This document shows positions 1-14,658 of a stretch of DNA of 64,000 bases, one piece after another (the first letter of the stretch is position 1; every line of letters starts with the position of its first letter). Made by a program: the position numbers and the translations under genes. The stretch covers positions 65,042,944 through 65,106,943 of the forward strand of contig OX419755.1 of the NCBI GenBank assembly GCA_948567375.1. The letters run 5' to 3'. Below the pieces are notes generated by a model, which saw only the letters and a program-made list of their open reading frames with translations, was not told where the DNA came from and made no database searches. The stretch comes from Lunularia cruciata (Eukaryota; Streptophyta; Marchantiopsida; Lunulariales; Lunulariaceae).

Positions 1-2600
1 ATATGTAGAATTTGATCATCATCTGCAACCTTAACTCATATGCTATTGGGTGGTTCAACAAAACCAAAAATATTGTAAATGTAGTTGGGGATGCTCAAAT
101 TGTATTTCTTAACCTTCACTAGTTAATGATTCAATAGAAGCTTTCTTTCCTTTGTTGATATTTGAATAACATTTTCCAATGAATCTTGAACCTTTTGTAT
201 GTAACCAAATAATGATTGAAAAACACACAAAGAAAGGTGGTGCACAGTTTGACTAGCACTTTTCTTGCATGCAGATTAAAATATGAGGAGCACTAACTAG
301 ATAATTTTCAATACATATGACAAAATAAAAATGTTGTGGCCTTTTAAGAAGAAAATAATTTTGTACTTCTACATTAAAAAAGTATTTTTTATCAAGTGCA
401 TGCTCTTGATGCCACCAGACATATTGAGTTTAGTACTCAAAGCATAAATCAATAAAATCAGATCACTACATAACAATAAAGAAAATCTCCCAAAATTGAA
501 CTTTAAGGTCTCATGATCTCTCGTATGCTCTACAATACAATGTAGAAATAAGAGATGTAGATACCAATTTTCACCAAAGAATGGCATGCGGGACATTAGA
601 TTAGCACCAATGTGCATAGAAAGAGAATGTGTACAAGTTTTGGGTTGAGTCACTCTTCAATAGAAATTCAAAAGAATTTCCATATCCTTGCAAATGCTAA
701 GTGCAGATATCATTACCTTATGCTCTACTAGTTGACTCATCTATTCCTTGTTTTACTATGGTACATCTTACTCTTACTCTAGCAAGGACATAAGGTCTTT
801 GATCCTTGCTTCACCTTAAGTTAGCGCATTCCAACTAGCACTAATTACACTTTGTTAAGTGATAAGGTTACACTTAGATTCAGTCAACCCAGTTACATCT
901 TCATGTATTCACATGTGAATGTGGTACTAGATTTAGTAGCAACCTAATCGACTCCTTGTTATTTTAGAGGACATGAAATAACTACCCATGATGTCATTGA
1001 GAATACAATATTTGTGATGAGGAGTGAGACTAGATACTTTAAATTGGATAGATACATAAACAAATGACACCATTTAAGACAGAATTTTACATGATCCAAG
1101 ATGAGTAGGTGATATAGTTATTATATATCTCACATATGATGTAATTTTGGAGTAATAAGAAGGTCTCAAAGTACAAGAAAGCTTATATAACAAGCCTCGG
1201 TCTTCTTCTAGCCTTTGAGGTTAGATATAGCTGTGATTATTATATTCAATACGACTTTCAAGGATTATTTAAGAACTTATTGTACAATCAAGTATATCGA
1301 TTTCATTTTCCTATCTTGCAGTGTATTTTAGACAATGTGCATTCATTGCTCTTTAAAAAACATTGAGAATATTAGCTCATGCAATCTATAGTAGAACCAT
1401 TACACTAGATACTAGATGATTCTTCTTTGCATTTTCCTTTTGTATACCGTATGACTTACCTAGGCTCTTACGTTCTAGGTCTATTTAGGACGCATCCTAC
1501 CATTAGGATACTACTACGTCTTAGCAACATTTTACCTCTTATGTTTTATCTTTGTATTACTTGATGAGTCTTTCTTTCTTGTTATCCTATGTAAATTAAT
1601 ATTATTATGTTTCTCGTTCCGTTATGATATTGTCCAGACATCAGGTTTAGGGAAAACTTGATGGGTCTTCCTATCCTTATTGTTACCTTATATACATTGC
1701 TTTTATTATATTTGTAGGTTCCCTTATAATCTTGTCTAGACTTGGGAGTCCAACGACATATTTAACCTTCTTTTAATTTTCTCATATTTAGCCTTCTCTT
1801 CTTTTTCGCTTTGAAGTTGTGAAAGTGATAAAGCACATGAACAAGCATATAAACTCATATTTCCTTTTATTAAACTAGATCTCTTCTTGATTTATTTTGA
1901 TTTGTTGGTAAACAAGGGTCTGATCCGAGGAATGAGATATGAGAAACAGTTTTTTCACCTATTACCATCCAAATTATAACATATGTTTTAATAGCCTAAA
2001 TTATATTTGAATGTTCATTTTAGAAATATAACCATATTATAAATTCATCTTTTTCATGCTAGAAATATTTGATCAAATAAGAAATGGATCAAAGTGTAAT
2101 CTACCATGTTTTCAAGCAGAAATCAGGATATAGCTCTGGTTCCTTACTTTCATTACATGTGAGAACTTTTAAGTGGGGGTAATGATAAGATTTGATTCAT
2201 GCTAATGGACCATAATAGTAAAGAACTTAATGAAAGAAAACGCAACATTTATCACCAAAAGAAGAACATACGACATTCAGTAGTTTCTCCACTAACATTT
2301 GTCATTAACTTGTTAATCACACCAATTTAAACAAATCGTTACTTTCCCACAACTTACACGGATAAAATATGAGGTCGGCCGGAACCAGCTCTAAACATAA
2401 CAAAAGTATGCCCATGCCCAGGTACGAACTGAGAGATGCTCACTGATATTTGTTTCTTCCTGCATTTCTTATCCCTATGCTTTCCTGAGATTAGCAGGTT
2501 TGAAATTAATACCACTTTTTGTTAAGTAGACTTGCAATTAAGTTTTTAGACAGAGGAAGTTGGTCCTTCTTCGAACTGGTGTATGAAGAAATTCGAAATG
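1..2600. other. AT-rich intergenic stretch, no gene seen
   Basis: About 2.6 kb of AT-rich sequence. The longest open stretch, on the minus strand near 369-653, has low-complexity hydrophobic content and no recognisable domain. I found no LTR ends, tRNA-like box or protein similarity. The last 200 bp must contain the promoter and 5' leader of the RRP45 gene, but no obvious TATA box was placed. Confidence 0.5.
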
Positions 2601-2635
2601 TGCAACCCTAACGGTCAAAGTGGGAGAGGTTTTGA

Positions 2636-2824
2636 TTGTTCAAACCATGGAAGGGTTTATGCAGGTCAATTGACAGCTGCGAATTCGAGGGAGTTCTCGT
2701 AAGTCGGACCAGTTTGGATAATCTAAAGTCGTGGAATCACGAAAGCGGTAGAACTGGCAATTCAAGTTTTGTGGATGATTCCCAGGTTCGGCAGATTATC
2801 CACGGACTGTTCAAGAAGAAATGA
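2636..2824 (+). CDS. possible upstream ORF overlapping the RRP45 start
   Basis: A 62-codon open frame ends with a TGA at 2822-2824 that overlaps the RRP45 ATG at 2821-2823 in an ATGA arrangement. If the RRP45 transcript begins upstream of 2636, this frame would be an overlapping upstream ORF that could limit or couple translation of RRP45. The product resembles nothing I know, and the transcription start is not visible. It may equally be chance open sequence in the leader. Confidence 0.25.
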   Translation: MFKPWKGLCRSIDSCEFEGVLVSRTSLDNLKSWNHESGRTGNSSFVDDSQVRQIIHGLFKKK

Positions 2825-5800
2825 ACTCCGCTCCTGGCAGATTGAGTAATAACGAGAAAGAGTTTATTCAAGCTGCGTTGCGAGCCGAGCAGCGCATTGA
2901 TGGCCGTCGTCCTTTCGATGCTCGCCGGTTGACCATTAATTTCTCAAAGTAAGTCTAGAGAAGTGAAGTGCACTTTGAAGTTTTTCAACCTTCCTGAAGT
3001 CGTAGTTTCTTGATATATTTTGTTTAAGTTTACTGATACGCAGTCCCAAAACCCTTAGCCACCAGGAGCCTTGGACCTTCACGCCTTTGTAATTAGATTG
3101 GAAACTGAAGTAATGCTGGTCCTTTGCCATTATTTTGAGTGACTAGTGTTCATTCGCAGTTTTCGTCAAGGAATGATAAGGGTCACGGAAATTTACAGCT
3201 TTCGAGTTTCCTACCTCACAGTGCTTGAGAATAATGAGCATGCGAAATTGCAGGCAGGATGGCGTGGTTGAAGTCCTTCAGGGCCAAACGAGAGTCATGG
3301 CAGTGGTCTCAGGGCAATTGGGACCACCATATCCTGACCGTCCGACTGAGGGTTCGCTCACTATCTTCACGGAATTCTCGCCGATGGCAGACGCATCCTT
3401 CGAACCAGGTCGCCCTGGAGAAACTTCTATAGAACTTGGGAGAACGATAGACCGTGGTCTGAGGTACGGATCCCTGTAATACCCTTTTTCTAGCTTGTAT
3501 GGTTGTATTTTACGAGATATTCCAGATTGTAAGTCGAGGTGGGGGGACTGACCATACTTCTTTTCTCCCGAGCAGAGAGAGCCGGGCGGTGGATACGGAG
3601 TCGTTATGTGTTTTGGCTGGCAGAGCAGTTTGGACTATCCGAGTAGATATTCACATCCTGGACAATGGAGGGTAATTCCTACTCTCTTCCACGCTCTTTC
3701 TCACAGCACGTGCTTCGAAATCAAGTTCAGGCAGTGGCTTCTATTTTTTAGGGTAGTCTACGTAAAAGCTCGTTGGAAGTCAAGTCCAACATTCTATCAT
3801 CATTCTAGTTTTAGTCAAGGTCGGTACCAACAAACTTTCCCAATAATGCAGAAATCTGGTGGATGTAGCAAACATTGCAGCTTTGGCAGCTCTATCTTCT
3901 TATCGTAGGCCCGATTGTAGCATTGGCGGACAGGATGGACAAGAAGTAATTGTACATCCCCCTGAGGTCAGCAGCTTCACTCTAATTCTTATTCGTTGGC
4001 TTCGAGTTCTGCCACTCTTGCTTTTTCGCAAAGTTAGGACTGTCACATGTTAGATACAGGCGTTATAAACATCAAAAACCTAGAAACTGAGAAGGTCAAG
4101 AGCGGAGTTTCGTCTAAAAGGTAAATGTCTTGCATTTTTAATACGGTATCACATATGAACTGAAGTCTCTTAGGTCATTAAGTCGCTGGAAGTTTTTCTT
4201 AGTCCAGGAGGATGGGAGATAAGGGTTTCGTAAACCTCATCAACGTGTAGGTTTATTATTAAGACTGGTGAGTTGGATCATCATGATGGCAGGTTCGAGA
4301 GCCTGTTTCTCTTATCCTACACCATTATCCGATTGCAGTCACGTTTGCCTTCTTCGCTGATGGCGAACTTGAGGTAATATCATACACAGATTTTAAGTTC
4401 GGATAAATTTAAGTCATAAAAGAGGCCAGACTGCCCGGCACTTAGTGCTCGAGAGCATGCTTTTACATCTGTGTTGTCATGTTCCTTGAGATGTATTATG
4501 CTCTTCAAGATTTCAAGTTACTTGAATGTCATGGACCCGTTGTAGTCCCCGTAAAGGAGACAAGGAAGTCCAAGCATGCTAGTAGTACTTTCAAGCATTT
4601 AACTATGCAGATTATCCCTAAGGGGCGAATTTTGGATTGTATATTCTTATCCAGAGAGATAAGGAACAAGGAATATGACTGAGGTTAGACACCTGTTGTT
4701 CCGTTGTATTGTCACACCAAATTCAAATTTAACAATCATGTTTCCAACAGGTTCTGGATCCGAGCGTGAAAGAAGAGGCTATCATGGGTGGCAAATTGAC
4801 TGTAACTGTGAATGCACAAGGAGATATATGTGCTATTCAAAAAGGTGGCGGTGTTGGAGTCCGCTCTTCTGAAGTAATGCGCTGCATACGGATTGCCTCG
4901 TCAAAAGCAGTTGAAGTCACCAACCAATTGAAGAAAGCGGTACTGTACTCAAATTGTATAAGGTTTTGGTAAATAAATAATGCTTGTCCAACTAACAGAT
5001 TGCATTCGTCGTTTCCAAGGTATGTTACTTTTCGTGGGGCTTTCTAATTTGCAAAATTTCTGGATGTGGTGGATTCCCGTAGGTTGAAGCGAATGCCTTA
5101 GAGCGAGCTAGAAGGAAGGTCAAACGACATCCGGATCAGAAGTCCTTGGATGTAAACAAGACCAGAGTGGATGTGATACGAGGAGATGTAGAAATGCAGG
5201 AATCAGGTGGACCTTCTGTGCACCAAGACGAGAGAAGAGAAGCAATTCTTGAACTTATGAGAGCCGAGAATACGGAGGAAGAGACGAGTAGTAGCGAAAG
5301 CGAGGACCTTGATGAAGACGCTGAAAATAAACTAGAGGCAGGCAAGAAGCAGAAGAGGGAGGTGGGAACAGTAGTTCAAAGTATTAGAGCGCGGAAGGGA
5401 GCAAGGAACGGCAAAGTCCACTCTGCTGTTAAGGGTGAACCTTTCGGTGGTGGTCACTCTTCATGGTGAGTACTTGTCTATGATCTTGCATTTTACTAGG
5501 ATCAAAATGGTTCATCGACTGAACTCTTAACTGACGCCACTGCCCGGATGATCGTCCGCATGATCGTAAGGCGAGAACCATTGTATCGAATAAGTGACTA
5601 AATGAATAGGGTTTCCGCCTATTTGTGTGCAGGGATTATGAAAGTGTACAAGGCTCGAATAGAAGCTCCAAACTTCCAGGTGTGATGCAAATCCTTTCAC
5701 CAACTTTATGTTTTGGGATGTTTGAGTTCCTAGTGTAGAATTCTTCGGGGACATCCGATAAAATTTTGAACGATACAGAGAAGATTAGCATGGCCCCTGC

Positions 5801-6202
5801 GCAAGGATGACACGCACAAATCGAGAAATGGTATTTACGAGTTTTTTTGGTTTATTAAGCCCATCACGTAGTAACTGGATTTTCTGTTGTATTACAGATT
5901 CAGAGGCAATGGATGAGTTTGACCAGGTGATTGAACAAAGTATCACGACTCATTCTAAGGAAACCACCGTATCCGCCGATGCTCTTGTTGACTCCAGTTC
6001 ATTAGCTACCATGGCTGCCGCCACAGTGTACGCACAAATTTCATCGGTACAGAGACTGGAGACTTCACAACCACTGGGGCCTGTGTCATACCAACCGCCG
6101 GGGTCTGGTCATGACGGCGATAAATCTGTAATAGGAGATATTAAGCCTGTCCCCACCAGCTTGTTAGATGCAGTGAAGAAACATAAGAAGAGGAAAAAAT
6201 AG
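2821..6202 (+). CDS. RRP45: exosome complex component RRP45 (RNase PH-like subunit)
   Basis: RRP45 (plant CER7/RRP45A/B, human PM/Scl-75) is one of six RNase PH-like subunits of the exosome ring, which trims and degrades RNA 3' ends in nucleus and cytoplasm. The exons I deduce are 2821-2948, 3254-3463, 3576-3671, 3852-3966, 4293-4373, 4751-4939, 5083-5465, 5633-5679 and 5898-6202. All introns are GT-AG and the total is 1554 nt, giving 517 aa in one frame. Plant RRP45 motifs appear in order: [52 protein letters not shown], then [17 protein letters not shown]. The second half is a family-typical disordered tail with an acidic Ser/Glu patch in exon 7 and a basic end (KKHKKRKK). The start gives the usual short lead into the RNase PH fold. 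Plant members keep the fold but are thought to be structural, not catalytic. Exon 8 (47 nt) is the least certain, but it is needed to keep the frame. Intron 8 holds a U6-like sequence. Confidence 0.93.
5743..5832 (+). ncRNA. U6 snRNA-like sequence in RRP45 intron 8 (probable retrocopy)
   Basis: The segment matches the plant U6 spliceosomal snRNA almost base for base from the 5' loop to just short of the 3' end. It includes ACAGAGA, the AGC triad, and the internal stem-loop region ending at GAAATGGT. It differs by a small change around 5765-5770. The extreme 5' stem (GTCCC) and the 3' tail after GGT are not preserved. A run of seven T lies about 10 bases past the match and could stop Pol III. 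No plant U6 upstream element (RTCCCACATCG type) or well-placed TATA box is seen upstream, where exon 8 of RRP45 lies. The intact core with eroded ends fits a retrocopy more than a working gene. It lies in the same sense as the host transcript. Confidence 0.85.
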
Positions 6203-7686
6203 GCTTTAGGCATTCTACTGAGTGGCTGGTAAGAATTTTACTTCCTGGGGGCAAGCAAAGTTTGCTTTGTATATCTTACGTTTGAATGAAGATTATTGAA
6301 GCCATGTGTCACTTGAAAGAGCTTCTTCGGTAACACTGGGTTCTTTGTTTCTTCTTGCTGCGATAGATCTGCACTTGTTACAGATGTCTTGAGATCGACG
6401 ATGGGATTCACTTTTGCTCTGATACAGATGACGTAAAGTAAACTCGCTTGAGCAGAATTATAAATCACGAGCAGTGCTATCGTGAGGCGTCCCGGCCTGG
6501 GGCACCTCAGGCCTTGCCATGTCCCCTGCATCTGCCGTGGTAGTATGTGGACGTGCTCCTCTTTATAGACTTGGGATGAGCACCGTATGTTAGTCCATGA
6601 CAAGACACCTTTCAAGGAATTAACGAGAAGAGTGTGGTGAACCTCACATCAGTGTCGTTAACTTCTGTAACAGTACGCTGGTTCAGTATTTGGATTGTGA
6701 ATAATACTAATGCACAATACCGAGTTTCAGAAGTAATACAGACGGGATTGCGCATCCGACTTATCCGGCTTTTGTCCTAGAACTGGTTATTAGTGACCTG
6801 CTCTGATATGTTCAAATACTGTGACTGCGGTCTCCCGCTGTATGAAGAGCGCTGGTACGCCTCATCTCTCTCATCGGTTGAATCTGAACATATAAGGAGA
6901 GCAAGAGACGAGCTTGGTCAGTCTAACTATTGTTAAAATAAAGTCGAGCAGGCAAGTCACCCACAAAAAAGAACGAGTAACTGCGTTCCGTTTCTTTCAA
7001 ACTTGACGTGAACAAAGAGTCGATAAAAGATGACACCTCGGTGCAGTTTCGCAGTAGTAACGTGTCGTCTACTCCCAGTCTCGCTGTTGTAACGTCTAAG
7101 AGGTGGATGTTACAGAGTTGACACTTTCCTGTGCCGTCATTAATACTGAACAGCACCCAAGGTTTATTGGTTTCCCTTATGGTTGCTCTGTACTTTGTAA
7201 ACCTCGAGATTCGGGGCAGGACAAAAATTTTGATTTTCCTTCTCGGACACAAGTCCGAAATTGACGCCCCGTATTATAAATGTTTCAAGTAGTTTGTAGG
7301 TGGCGTTTTGTGACATTTGTTAGAGACGAGATGTCCCTTAACACACTCAGAACTGGACGATTTCATCTTCTCACTATAGCGAAACTCCACATCAGTATGT
7401 GTAGGTGTCGTCGATGTTAATCGCGACAAATGACATCACCATGGTAGAATTCCTCGCGAGACACACAAAATAACGAGGTTGCGAAGGAGATACGCCGTCT
7501 CATTAGAGGAAAAAATAGGTTCTCAAAAGACAATGGGAGTGACGGACAAGTACTCGTCATTCGGAAATAAACTACTGTTGTGTTCAGAACTAAAGGAGTT
7601 AAGGGCCAGTACTATCCTCAGGGGACCATGCACCGTGTTACGTTTCGAGATCAGTACTTCGTCTTCCTGCTTCCAGGGCTGGATCC
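6203..7686. other. intergenic region between convergent RRP45 and RPL13
   Basis: This 1.5-kb stretch lies between two convergent genes and must hold both 3' UTRs and polyadenylation signals. Open frames on the minus strand (about 6238-6615 and 6923-7252) show no similarity I recognise and no supporting neighbours. I leave them as non-coding. Confidence 0.5.
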
Positions 7687-10555
<2,869 letters not shown>

Positions 10556-10559
10556 TACT

Positions 10560-11290
10560 ACTTTGGCCATGCTAGGTTTTGTATTTCACTCTTTGGCAGA
10601 TGATACACACATCTTGTGCCATGTAGATTAGATTACAAAAGACTTTGACCACTTGACTACTGAGCTATATCTAGTAGGCTTGAGAGTCAAGGTGTCAAAG
10701 TGCAAGGCATGGTCCCCTTTAGGTATCTCTCCCCACCTTGAGCTTCCAGAGTGGTGTATCACATCTACAGATGGACTAGTGTTCATGGAGTACCAATAGA
10801 ATACGAGGATTTTGTCACACTCTTTTTAAACACGACACATGCAGACACATGCAGAGGACATTCTCCATGTGGATGACTTTGCTTTACTAGGGATCCGTAG
10901 GTGGCATTTGGTATAATCTCCTCTAGTATTGCTCATCGACCGACTTACCTCCTTTGCACAACCCACTCCCTCTTGACCTTCCTATTATATCTAAGAGCCT
11001 TTGATAGGAGGATTATTGGAGTCTTGGTGACATTATTGGACCAAGGACATTTGAGTGTCACCCTCTTGACCTTCCTATTATATCTAAGAGCCTTTGATAG
11101 GAGGATTATTGGAGTCTTGGTGACATTATTGGACCAAGGACATTTGAGTGTGTGACAGGGGATTTGGCACATAGACAGAGATCGGCTCACTTGGACTTGA
11201 ATATCCTAGGTGTTGCTGCCATGGCTGAGGGTTATAGGGTATGGTTACAAAATCATGCACAAGAGTTAGCATTTGCTATGGAGAGGTTAG
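10560..11290 (+). pseudogene. LINE-like reverse transcriptase relic (C-terminal part)
   Basis: Translated stretches on the plus strand resemble the C-terminal portion of a LINE-like reverse transcriptase found in moss and other plant genomes. An LVGLRVKVSKCKAWSPLG-like segment lies near 10670-10730. A segment of the type VAFGIISSSIAHRPTYLL lies near 10900-10955. A LRAFDRRIIGVLVTLLDQG segment follows. The reading is broken in several places, the catalytic core upstream is not recognisable, and an internal 93-bp tandem duplication is present. The family assignment rests on memory of similar moss ORFs, so it is moderately sure. Confidence 0.55.
10968..11152. repeat. 93-bp tandem duplication
   Basis: Two adjacent units, 10968-11060 and 11061-11152, are practically identical and begin CCCTCTTGACCTTCC. 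The period of 93 is a multiple of three, so the duplication keeps the frame of the LINE-like relic in which it lies. The near identity suggests it is much younger than the decayed host sequence. Confidence 0.95.
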
Positions 11291-11299
11291 AGAATGCAC

Positions 11300-12740
11300 A
11301 TATTTAGGTAGAGGATAGTGAGCATAGTCTAGCTCAAGTGAGGGTTCATATGGCTTATCATGGCCATAGAATCCATGCAATTGCTCACCAAACCACATTT
11401 GGCCCTCATAGGAAATAGGGACTTAGATAGATGCCACCCATGTGTTACCTTATAATGTTGTGACTCAAAGAGACCCAAAATTTTGCCTCCCATTCCTTAC
11501 CTCACAATTTGGTAAGTCAAGAGACTCAAACTACCTCCCATTCCTTACCTCATAGCATGGTGACTTAGATTGAGTTTAGAGAGAGGTTTTGTCTTTCAAG
11601 AGAGTATATTCCACATATTCTCTTCCCAAGATTCATACAAAAGAAGATTATTATTGTGGATGTTACTTGTTTGGCGTCATTAGGCCGTCATGGTAGCACT
11701 AGTTATGGTGTGTGTGGGAGCTTGACCATTGGGCAGGATTGGTGCCCTCACACACAGTCAAGGCCCATAGGGTGGGTAATACATCCTAGTGTTAGCTATT
11801 TCATTCAATTTTTTTTGTTGCACTTTGAGGTTATCTTGTGGATAGATCTTCCACATGGTGAAGTTGAGCTTTTGCTATGGAGCATATGGCAATGCTTGGA
11901 GCTCCCAAAGGGAGCTCACACCAGGTCTTGGCTCATGGCTTATTTGTGTTCTGTCCAAAGAGATGAGTTTAGAGGATAATGAGTTAGATACTATGAGCAT
12001 CTTCCTTCAATAGGTTACCTCTTTTTGATCTTTTGATCCTAGATAGTTATGCACTCCTACTATAGGAACCATCCACATGGTGCAATCAATCCTCTCTACT
12101 TTTTTCCTCCCTTCTAGGGTAGAGAGATCATCATACAATTGGTCATTTGACCCCTTGATGATGACTTTGGATAGATTTGACCATGATAATCAGCATGTTG
12201 TTAGTTTAGCCAAAGATGAATGGATGTTTGGTAATTCAGTTCTTATAGTAGTGATCCATATGAAATTCTAGTAGGTAGTATTAGGCATAGACCATTGGAT
12301 GAGAACAAGTGGAACCTTTGGTGGTCATTGAGCCCATTTAGGATTCATTATGATCTATACCCGTCCACACTTGAGGATGCAGTTGCATGTAGACTCTATG
12401 ATGCACCTCTCTCATCTTCTTCACATCCTTCTCCTCCAGCATAGGGACTAGAATTAGGGACTACACATTATTACACATCATGTGTATCATATTTATGATT
12501 TTACAATGATTTCCATTTTCACTTTGCACTATTCTCATACCTCATATCACATGAATGTGAATCTTTTCAACCACATTCAATTATTCATTATGTCCAAGTG
12601 CCACATGACACCCTTGAGCACCAACCACACATGAAACACACCTTCCATATTCAACAAGCTCAATGAAGCACCTTTCACATTCTTGGTTGGGCATCAATGA
12701 GCATCTTTTGTTGATGGGGTGCCATTTTAGGGATTGGTTG
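11300..12740. other. decayed repeat-like DNA, no gene recognised
   Basis: AT-rich sequence with only short open frames, such as plus-strand 11656-11979 and 12077-12271. Style and composition match the surrounding transposon debris, but I could not assign a family. It may be the continuation of the LINE-like relic or part of an unrecognised element. Confidence 0.4.
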
Positions 12741-14291
12741 GAGGCAAGAGAGGTGTGAAACTATATGTTTCTCTTTAGGTCTCCTATCCTTGGAAGATTA
12801 AAATGGTATTAGAGTAGGGGTTTCAACCCAAGAGAGAGGATTGCCCCTCTTGGAAGAACATGGACTATTAAGACTAAGTAATTTTTGAGGAGAGACATCA
12901 TAATGTAATTGATAGATTAAGAGTGTGCTAGAGAGAGGATGGGATGGAGGCTCCAAGAGAACAATATCTAGCACCCCAATTCTATTCTTGAATCCATTCC
13001 ATATCAAGATTATATACATCTAGTGTGAGCAAGTGAGAGTGTATCTTGTTTTTCATTTTGGAGTAGAGTTAATGGATATAGTGATGAATTCTCCAAACCC
13101 TATGATTTTGCCTATGGTGATCTATGATAGAGAGTGGGATATGACAATCTAAATTCTATTATCATTTTAATGTACCAAATCCTCTCCCTTTCAACACTCA
13201 AGTAGAAATCCATTATGTGATCAGACCAAAGTAATGTTTAAGGATTTCATAGTCCGCAATTTTGCTGAAAAACATTATCAACAAGTGATAGCCTCTAAAG
13301 TCCCAATGGTAGTTCCAATAGTCCGTGATCCCTCTTGAGTGATCATATTAACCCTCTATTGAAGTATGAAGTAGTGATTGAGCAGTGCTATGTGTAGGAA
13401 TCATGGACCAGCAGTTGCAAGAGTTGATGCAAGGAATGCAAGGAATGTTGAACAATTTTTGGGAGATCAAGATGACCATGAAGACATTGCAAAGTCAAGT
13501 AAGTACCTTTAGGAATGATCAAGAAATGCACAAAAGGAAGTAATCCCAAACCCAATGACCAAAGCCAAAATCCAAAACCAAAACCAATGACCAAAGCACA
13601 TGGAGAGTTACTCATGCCAAGGACACCGACCCCGATCGACAATGAGGCCACATTGTTATTATGAATGAAGAAGACCTTCAACATTGAGCCTTACAAGGGA
13701 CAAATTTCCATAGGAGTCATAGAGAATTGGATTTCAAGAATGAATCAATACTTTTAGTTGTTTACAATTGAAATCACCAATTGTTTTTCTAGTGTATTTG
13801 CATGTAGGTACTTGATTGATAAAGCACTCACATGGTACAATGCTTGGGAATGATCAATGTTGGTAGAAGGAAGGGAGTTCACTTGGATGGCCATGCAAGA
13901 AGGGCCGCTAAAGAAATCTAATTGGGTGGATTTGGTGTAGATGGCCCAAACCCGACTAGGGAGGTTGAAACAGAAGAACAATGTACAAGAATACATGGAG
14001 GCATTCCTTGATTTATAGGTTGCAATAACCGACATGAGTCTAGCAAAAGCTCTGGAAAATTTCAAATAAGTGTGATTGAAAGAGCAAATCTGCCAAGAAG
14101 TAATGGTACAAAATGCTTGTATAGTTTTTGAAGCCATTTCTTGTGCTCAAAGAATAGCAAGAGCACTAGGAAGAGGTGAAGATATTATCTTGACTCAAAA
14201 TTATTGGGCTGAAACACAACACTTTGGTGGACCAATTCTTATGGAATTTGGCAATATTTGATTCAAAGAACAAGGAATATGATTGCCCCAA
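12740..14291 (+). mobile_element. Ty3/gypsy LTR element fragment, 5' part (same family as 40235-46838)
   Basis: A fossil piece of a Ty3/gypsy element on the plus strand. A short stub of LTR end (to about 12802) is followed by a methionine-tRNA-type primer site near 12804, a leader of about 600 bp, and a gag region from 13403 to 14290. Leader and gag match the element at 40235-46838 (minus) almost throughout, including gag residues QLQELMQGMQGMLNNF. The copy is clearly broken, with many changes, and ends where another element has inserted at 14292. It is older than its relative to judge by the divergence. Confidence 0.8.
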
Positions 14292-14658
14292 TGTAAAAGA
14301 CCAAGACCAAGGAGAGAAATAGGAGAATGGAAGATCATATTGGAACACTTGATTATGGGAAACCATGAATGCCTAGCATGAGCTTTGGTTTTGGTATTTA
14401 TAGGGAGCATACAAGGCTCTTGAAAAGCTTCTCAAGAAGCTTCCTTGAGCCAATTTCTTGGAGTGCAAGCCAAGTTAACTAGGAAGCTTCTCAAGAAGCT
14501 TCTTTCTAGAAGCCGCCTACTTGGAGTGCAAGCTAAGCTAGCCAAGAAGCTTCCCAAGAACCTTCTTAGATACTTCTAGAATATTCTAGGCTAATTTGGC
14601 CTATTTTTTTACTTAATTAGCCCTAACTAAATTTATCGTTAAACTCCATATTGTTACA
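14292..14658 (-). repeat. 3' LTR of the 14292-16687 element
   Basis: On the minus strand it runs TGTAACAATATGGAG to a TTTTACA end, matching the LTRs at 30380-30790 and 35590-36014. It contains the same series of AAGCTT-centred palindromes and a TATAAATAC box. It is 367 bp long, shorter than its relatives (411 and 425 bp). Confidence 0.9.

Noticed and set aside
4675-4972. Overlapping short frames that could be read as separate small genes
   Set aside because: They are exon 6 of RRP45 and its intron flanks; the spliced model explains the coding signal.
6238-6615. 125-codon minus-strand frame right after RRP45
   Set aside because: It is antisense to the expected RRP45 3' UTR and has no protein-like signature; likely chance.
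6923-7252. 109-codon minus-strand frame between RRP45 and RPL13
   Set aside because: No similarity recognised, it lies in the 3' flank of two convergent genes, and there is no splice or start context to support it.
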